Shown here one piece after another: positions 19,232-22,211 of a stretch of DNA of 22,211 nucleotides. The notes below the pieces were generated by a model. It saw only the letters and a list, made by a program, of their open reading frames with translations, was not told the origin of the DNA and searched no databases. Position 1 is the stretch's first letter. The number at the start of each line of letters is the position of its first letter. Made by a program: the position numbers and the translations under genes. This DNA is from a virus. The stretch lies in the IMG/VR virus record IMGVR_UViG_3300022934_000221, positions 1-22,211 of that record. One strand, given 5' to 3'.

Positions 19232-19625
19232 GAAGAACAGAAAGAAGTTTGACTTAGATTTAGAGTACGGTAAGGTTCGTGAAAAAATGGTTGCCGACAT
19301 GCTTCAAGATAAAAAGATTGAAGTAAAGTCTGAGAGAGGTATGTGGATGCGTACTGGTAACATAGCTATTGAGTTTGAAAGTTATGGTAAACCTAGTGGT
19401 ATTGCTGCTACTGAATCTGACTATTGGTTTCACAACCTGTGTGTAGAGGATGAGGTATTTGCTACGCTAGTATTCAAAACTGATAACTTAAAAAAGATTA
19501 TCAGTCAGCTAGATTATGTGAAGGTTGTGAAGGGTGGAGATAATTGGGCATCAAAGATGTACCTGTTAAATCTTCAAAAGCTTTTCTCAAGTGATGTGTT
19601 TAAGGCGTTTAAGAATGGACTTTGA
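19116..19625 (+). CDS. PD-(D/E)XK-like nuclease family protein
   Basis: 169 aa from ATG 19116 (AAAGG eight bases before); ATG 19152 is an alternative. The first 43 residues, coded inside the DNA polymerase gene, are Ser/Thr-rich and probably disordered. The conserved body begins KKFDLDLEYGKVREKMVADM (43-62), then KIEVKSERGMW with E69 and K71, NIAIEFESYGKPSGI (82-96) and ATESDYWFH (98-106). This FDLDL...IEVK...N-x-x-x-E-x-E-S-x-G-K-P-S-G-I pattern is a widespread phage protein with an E-x-K core like PD-(D/E)XK nucleases. Likely role in DNA processing or recombination; activity is inferred. Confidence 0.75.
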   Translation: MRQADLFSNVCEMSNSTLDSDVNSTASTSTEETGLTPTKKNRKKFDLDLEYGKVREKMVADMLQDKKIEVKSERGMWMRTGNIAIEFESYGKPSGIAATESDYWFHNLCVEDEVFATLVFKTDNLKKIISQLDYVKVVKGGDNWASKMYLLNLQKLFSSDVFKAFKNGL

Positions 19626-19830
19626 TTTCTTCTTTAAGCTGGTACTGACTGCATCGTTCTTTGGTGTGAGCATTTGCTTGTGTATCAAGTGGGTTGTAGA
19701 ATCATACCTAGATTACATACAAGTCAAGACTGGCATACGAGTGGCTACCATTCAGAGCATGAAAGATAGCTTGGAACTAGAAGAGAAGTTAAACAAGAGA
19801 GGTAATGACGATGACCCTACTGCTTATTGA
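19615..19830 (+). CDS. Small membrane protein, unknown
   Basis: 71 aa from ATG 19615 (AAGG nine bases upstream). One hydrophobic segment (about 4-27, DFFFKLVLTASFFGVSICLC) is followed by a charged helical tail (about 35-64, with SMKDSLELEEKLNKRG). It overlaps the upstream nuclease stop and the exonuclease start, so it is translated within the replication operon. Membrane tethering of replication is one idea; no family recognised. Confidence 0.6.
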   Translation: MDFDFFFKLVLTASFFGVSICLCIKWVVESYLDYIQVKTGIRVATIQSMKDSLELEEKLNKRGNDDDPTAY

Positions 19831-20536
19831 TGGTGACATCATAGCATACAAAGCAGCAGCATCAGCAGAAACACCCATTGATTGGGGTGATGGACTGTGG
19901 ACGTTGCATAGCTTTGAACCTGACGTGGCGATACGTATCACTGACCAGATTACTAAGCTGGTTGATGAAGCACCTGTACAAGATTGCATCGTGGCTCTGT
20001 CAGACAAAGATAACTTTCGTAAAGAACTTGTCCCATACTACAAGGCTAATCGTAAGAACACACGCAAGCCTATGTTGTTGCAGTGGGCTAGACAATACAT
20101 GATGGATAACTACAACACAATTATATACAGGAGATTAGAAGCTGATGATGTTCTTGGAATATTGGGTACATCAAACCCTGACACTATTATCTGGTCTGAA
20201 GACAAAGACCTACTCACTATACCAGCAAGGCATTGGATTAATGGTGAGGTGGTTACAATCACTGAAGCAGAAGCTAGTTACAATTTCTTTTTCCAAACTC
20301 TGGTTGGGGATAACACAGATAACTATAGCGGCTGTCCAACTGTTGGTCCCAAGACTGCTAATAAACTTCTGTCTTCTGGTTGCAGATGGGATACAGTGGT
20401 TGATGCGTTTAAGAGTAAAGGTCTATCTGAAGAAGTTGCCCTCGAAAACGCTAGGTTAGCACGTATCCTACGTGATGGTGAGTACAACACAGACACAGGA
20501 GAGGTCACACTATGGCAACCCACGAAGCCTATATGA
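19811..20536 (+). CDS. 5'-3' exonuclease (T7 gp6-like, FEN/PIN superfamily)
   Basis: 241 aa from ATG 19811, eight bases after GAGAGG; the ATG at 19805 is too close to it. Removes RNA primers and degrades host DNA. Metal-binding residues appear in order: LLIDGDIIAYKAA (D7, D9), RRLEADDVLG (Glu-Ala-Asp-Asp), WSEDKDLL, and LVGDNTDNYSGCPTVGPKTA, the helical DNA-binding and metal region. YYKANRKNTRKP is the conserved arch-like basic stretch. It is shorter than T7 gp6 (300 aa). Overlaps the preceding membrane-protein gene by 20 bases and the next by 25. Confidence 0.94.
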   Translation: MTLLLIDGDIIAYKAAASAETPIDWGDGLWTLHSFEPDVAIRITDQITKLVDEAPVQDCIVALSDKDNFRKELVPYYKANRKNTRKPMLLQWARQYMMDNYNTIIYRRLEADDVLGILGTSNPDTIIWSEDKDLLTIPARHWINGEVVTITEAEASYNFFFQTLVGDNTDNYSGCPTVGPKTANKLLSSGCRWDTVVDAFKSKGLSEEVALENARLARILRDGEYNTDTGEVTLWQPTKPI

Positions 20537-20811
20537 GAGCTAAAGCATTAGAAGAGCAGTGGAAGAGTGAAGACAGGGACATGGTAAACAGTCCCCCACA
20601 CTACACCACTGGTAAGATTGAGACATGGGACTACATCGTGGATGTGATTGGTGAGTATGAATCTATCTCTGTAGCTCATGCCCAAGTACTGAAGTATCTA
20701 GGCTCACGTCTGTGGAACAAGGAGAACCCTATCCAAGATGCTGAGAAAGCTAGGTGGTATCTAGATAAGATGATTGAACTGATGAAGAAAACAGATGGAG
20801 TGAACTGGTAA
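20512..20811 (+). CDS. DUF3310 protein (T7 gp1.7 nucleotide kinase-related domain)
   Basis: 99 aa. The motif VNSPPHYTTGKIETWDYI (25-42), then VAHAQVLKYLGSRLWNKENP (54-73) and EKARWYLDKMIELM, defines DUF3310 (PF11753). The domain forms the C-terminal part of T7 gp1.7, a nucleotide kinase, and occurs alone in many phages. With MazG and ribonucleotide reductase following directly, a part in nucleotide metabolism is likely. The ATG lies inside the exonuclease gene, and the stop overlaps the next start (TAATG). Confidence 0.9.
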   Translation: MATHEAYMRAKALEEQWKSEDRDMVNSPPHYTTGKIETWDYIVDVIGEYESISVAHAQVLKYLGSRLWNKENPIQDAEKARWYLDKMIELMKKTDGVNW

Positions 20812-21134
20812 TGATGAACTTTTATGAGTACCAACTTAACGCATTGAGGACAGCAGTATACCCTAAGAAGTATTCTATCTCATACCCTGCCTTGGGTCTA
20901 GCTGAAGAGGCAGGTGAGGTATGTGGTAAAATTGGTAAAATGATGCGTGATAACATTCCAATCCAAGACCAGAAGAAAGCCATTGCATCAGAAATGGGTG
21001 ACGTACTGTGGATGCTTGCAGCACTAGCCCATGACTGTGGCCTGTCATTGCAGACCATTGCAGAGATGAACGCAGAGAAACTAAAGAAGCGACAGGAAAA
21101 GGGTACGCTACACGGAGAGGGAGATGACCGATAA
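20811..21134 (+). CDS. mazG: MazG-like nucleotide pyrophosphohydrolase
   Basis: 107 aa, the length of a single MazG-like domain (PF03819 type). The metal-binding pattern is clear: GLAEEAGEVCGKI with E32, E33 and E36, and SEMGDVLWMLAAL with E61 and D64. It hydrolyses NTPs or dNTPs to monophosphates; in marine phages it has been proposed to alter (p)ppGpp or clean the nucleotide pool. ATG 20811 overlaps the previous TAA; ATG 20814 is an alternative. Followed by TAATG into ribonucleotide reductase, so the three nucleotide genes are coupled. Confidence 0.92.
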   Translation: MMNFYEYQLNALRTAVYPKKYSISYPALGLAEEAGEVCGKIGKMMRDNIPIQDQKKAIASEMGDVLWMLAALAHDCGLSLQTIAEMNAEKLKKRQEKGTLHGEGDDR

Positions 21135-22211
21135 TGGATAGTTACCAATCGTATATACATGCCAGCCGATATGCACGATGGCTAGAAGATAAAGGAAGAC
21201 GTGAGACTTGGGAAGAAACTGTAGACCGTTGGTGGAACTACATGACTGACAAGTTTCCAGCCCTTGAGCAGAGGCAGGATGTCAAGGTTGCTATCCATGA
21301 CCTTGAGGTAGTACCATCTATGCGTACTATCATGACAGCAGGTGAGGCACTAGACCGTAACCAAGTAGCTGCATACAACTGTAGCTTCCTAGCTGTTGAT
21401 GACCCCAAGGCTTTCGATGAAGCTCTGCTTGTACTCATGTGTGGTACAGGTGTAGGCTTCTCTGTCGAGCGTCAGTTCATCAGCAAGTTACCTGAAGTAC
21501 CAGCAGAGTTACACGATACAGATGAGGTAGTCGTAGTAGCAGACAGCAAAGAGGGATGGGCAAAGGCACTACGTCAGATTATATCTCGCTTGTATGCTGG
21601 TGAGATACCTAAGTGGGATGTGTCTAAGGTACGTCCAGCAGGTGCAAGACTGAAGACATTCGGTGGACGTGCATCAGGTGCAGAGCCATTGGAGAACTTG
21701 TTTAAGTTTGCCATCAACACCTTTACCAAGGCAGCAGGACGTAAGCTCAACAGCCTTGAGTGCCATGACCTCATGTGTCAGGTAGCTGCTGCTGTAGTTG
21801 TGGGTGGTGTACGTAGGTCAGCCATGATTAGCCTGTCCAACCTGAGTGATGACCGTATGCGTCATGCTAAGATGGGTAACTGGTGGAATGACCAAGTAAA
21901 CCGTAGCTATGCTAACAACTCTATCAGCTTTACTGAGAAGCCTGACATGGGTAGCTTCCTACGTGAGTGGACATCTATCTATGAATCTAAATCAGGTGAG
22001 CGTGGTATCTTCAACCGTGAGGCAGCTAAAGCAAAGGCTGTATCTATCGGACGTGAGGCACGTGATGACTTCGGTACTAACCCTTGTGGGGAGATTAGTC
22101 TACGCAGCAAGCAGTTCTGCAATCTGTCAGAGGTTATCATACGTGAGACTGATGGTGTCGGTGAGCTAGTAAAGAAGGTAGAGATTGCTACCATCATTGG
22201 TACAATCCAGT
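21134..22211 (+). CDS. nrdJ: Ribonucleotide reductase class II, adenosylcobalamin-dependent (partial, 3' end missing)
   Basis: First 359 codons; the gene runs off the window with no stop. Converts ribonucleoside triphosphates to deoxy forms for phage DNA synthesis. N-terminal YARWLEDKGRRETWEETVDR and RTIMTAGEAL are typical of monomeric class II enzymes like that of Lactobacillus leichmannii. Key residues: C83 in AAYNCSF (redox pair), C318 in NPCGE (radical Cys, with E320) and C329 in QFCNLSEV (second redox Cys), with the same 11-residue spacing as C408/C419 in that enzyme. No ATP-cone is visible. The start overlaps mazG (TAATG). The host or medium must supply B12. Confidence 0.93.
   Translation, partial: MDSYQSYIHASRYARWLEDKGRRETWEETVDRWWNYMTDKFPALEQRQDVKVAIHDLEVVPSMRTIMTAGEALDRNQVAAYNCSFLAVDDPKAFDEALLVLMCGTGVGFSVERQFISKLPEVPAELHDTDEVVVVADSKEGWAKALRQIISRLYAGEIPKWDVSKVRPAGARLKTFGGRASGAEPLENLFKFAINTFTKAAGRKLNSLECHDLMCQVAAAVVVGGVRRSAMISLSNLSDDRMRHAKMGNWWNDQVNRSYANNSISFTEKPDMGSFLREWTSIYESKSGERGIFNREAAKAKAVSIGREARDDFGTNPCGEISLRSKQFCNLSEVIIRETDGVGELVKKVEIATIIGTIQ

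Noticed and set aside
20145-20459. 104-residue frame inside the exonuclease gene
   Set aside because: Shadow of the 5'-3' exonuclease; no independent motif.
1-22211. tRNA genes, integrase or lysogeny genes
   Set aside because: None recognised on either strand; no tRNA cloverleaf with a typical GGTTCGAATCC arm was found by eye.

Overview
The window is part of a T7-like lytic podovirus genome (Autographivirus type), most likely marine. Every supported gene is on the + strand. Genes are packed tightly, with many ATGA and TAATG stop/start overlaps. The recognisable set is T7 in character: single-subunit RNA polymerase, gp2.5-type SSB, endonuclease I, primase-helicase, family A DNA polymerase, 5'-3' exonuclease, small and large terminase. 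Added to it are genes common in marine podoviruses: C1q-like tail proteins, a 47-residue basic protein, MazG, DUF3310 and an adenosylcobalamin-dependent ribonucleotide reductase. The host cannot be read from the sequence; a marine alphaproteobacterium or cyanobacterium would fit. No photosynthesis gene, integrase or tRNA gene is seen.

Layout. (1) 1-3313: end of the virion-structure region, a row of short tail/adhesin proteins that share N-terminal anchors but differ in their C-terminal domains, with a tail-assembly chaperone among them. (2) 3313-7567: lysis and packaging, with small membrane proteins, a holin-like protein, GH24 lysozyme, small terminase, a spanin-like membrane protein, a zinc ribbon and large terminase, closed by a strong terminator. 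(3) 7847-8679: an 833-base gene-free interval, AT-rich and full of palindromes in its first half. By T7 logic this is the junction between the right and left genome ends, with host-type promoters. (4) 8680-11986: fifteen small early genes, almost all unknown, probably for host takeover. (5) 12012-21134: RNA polymerase and DNA metabolism in T7 order. (6) 21134-end: NrdJ, cut by the window edge. Capsid, portal and tail-tube genes must lie outside the window.

Most notable points. The T7-type RNA polymerase is encoded as two ATGA-coupled reading frames, broken near T7 residue 300. The RNA polymerase translation start (ribosome binding site plus TTG codon) is an inverted, 36/38 complementary copy of the end of the large-terminase transcript just before its terminator, and a shorter copy follows the polymerase gene. 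This suggests antisense control of the polymerase by a late 3'-end RNA, although shared ancestry of terminator-like sequence is an alternative. The gene-free junction carries nested inverted repeats that no gene explains.
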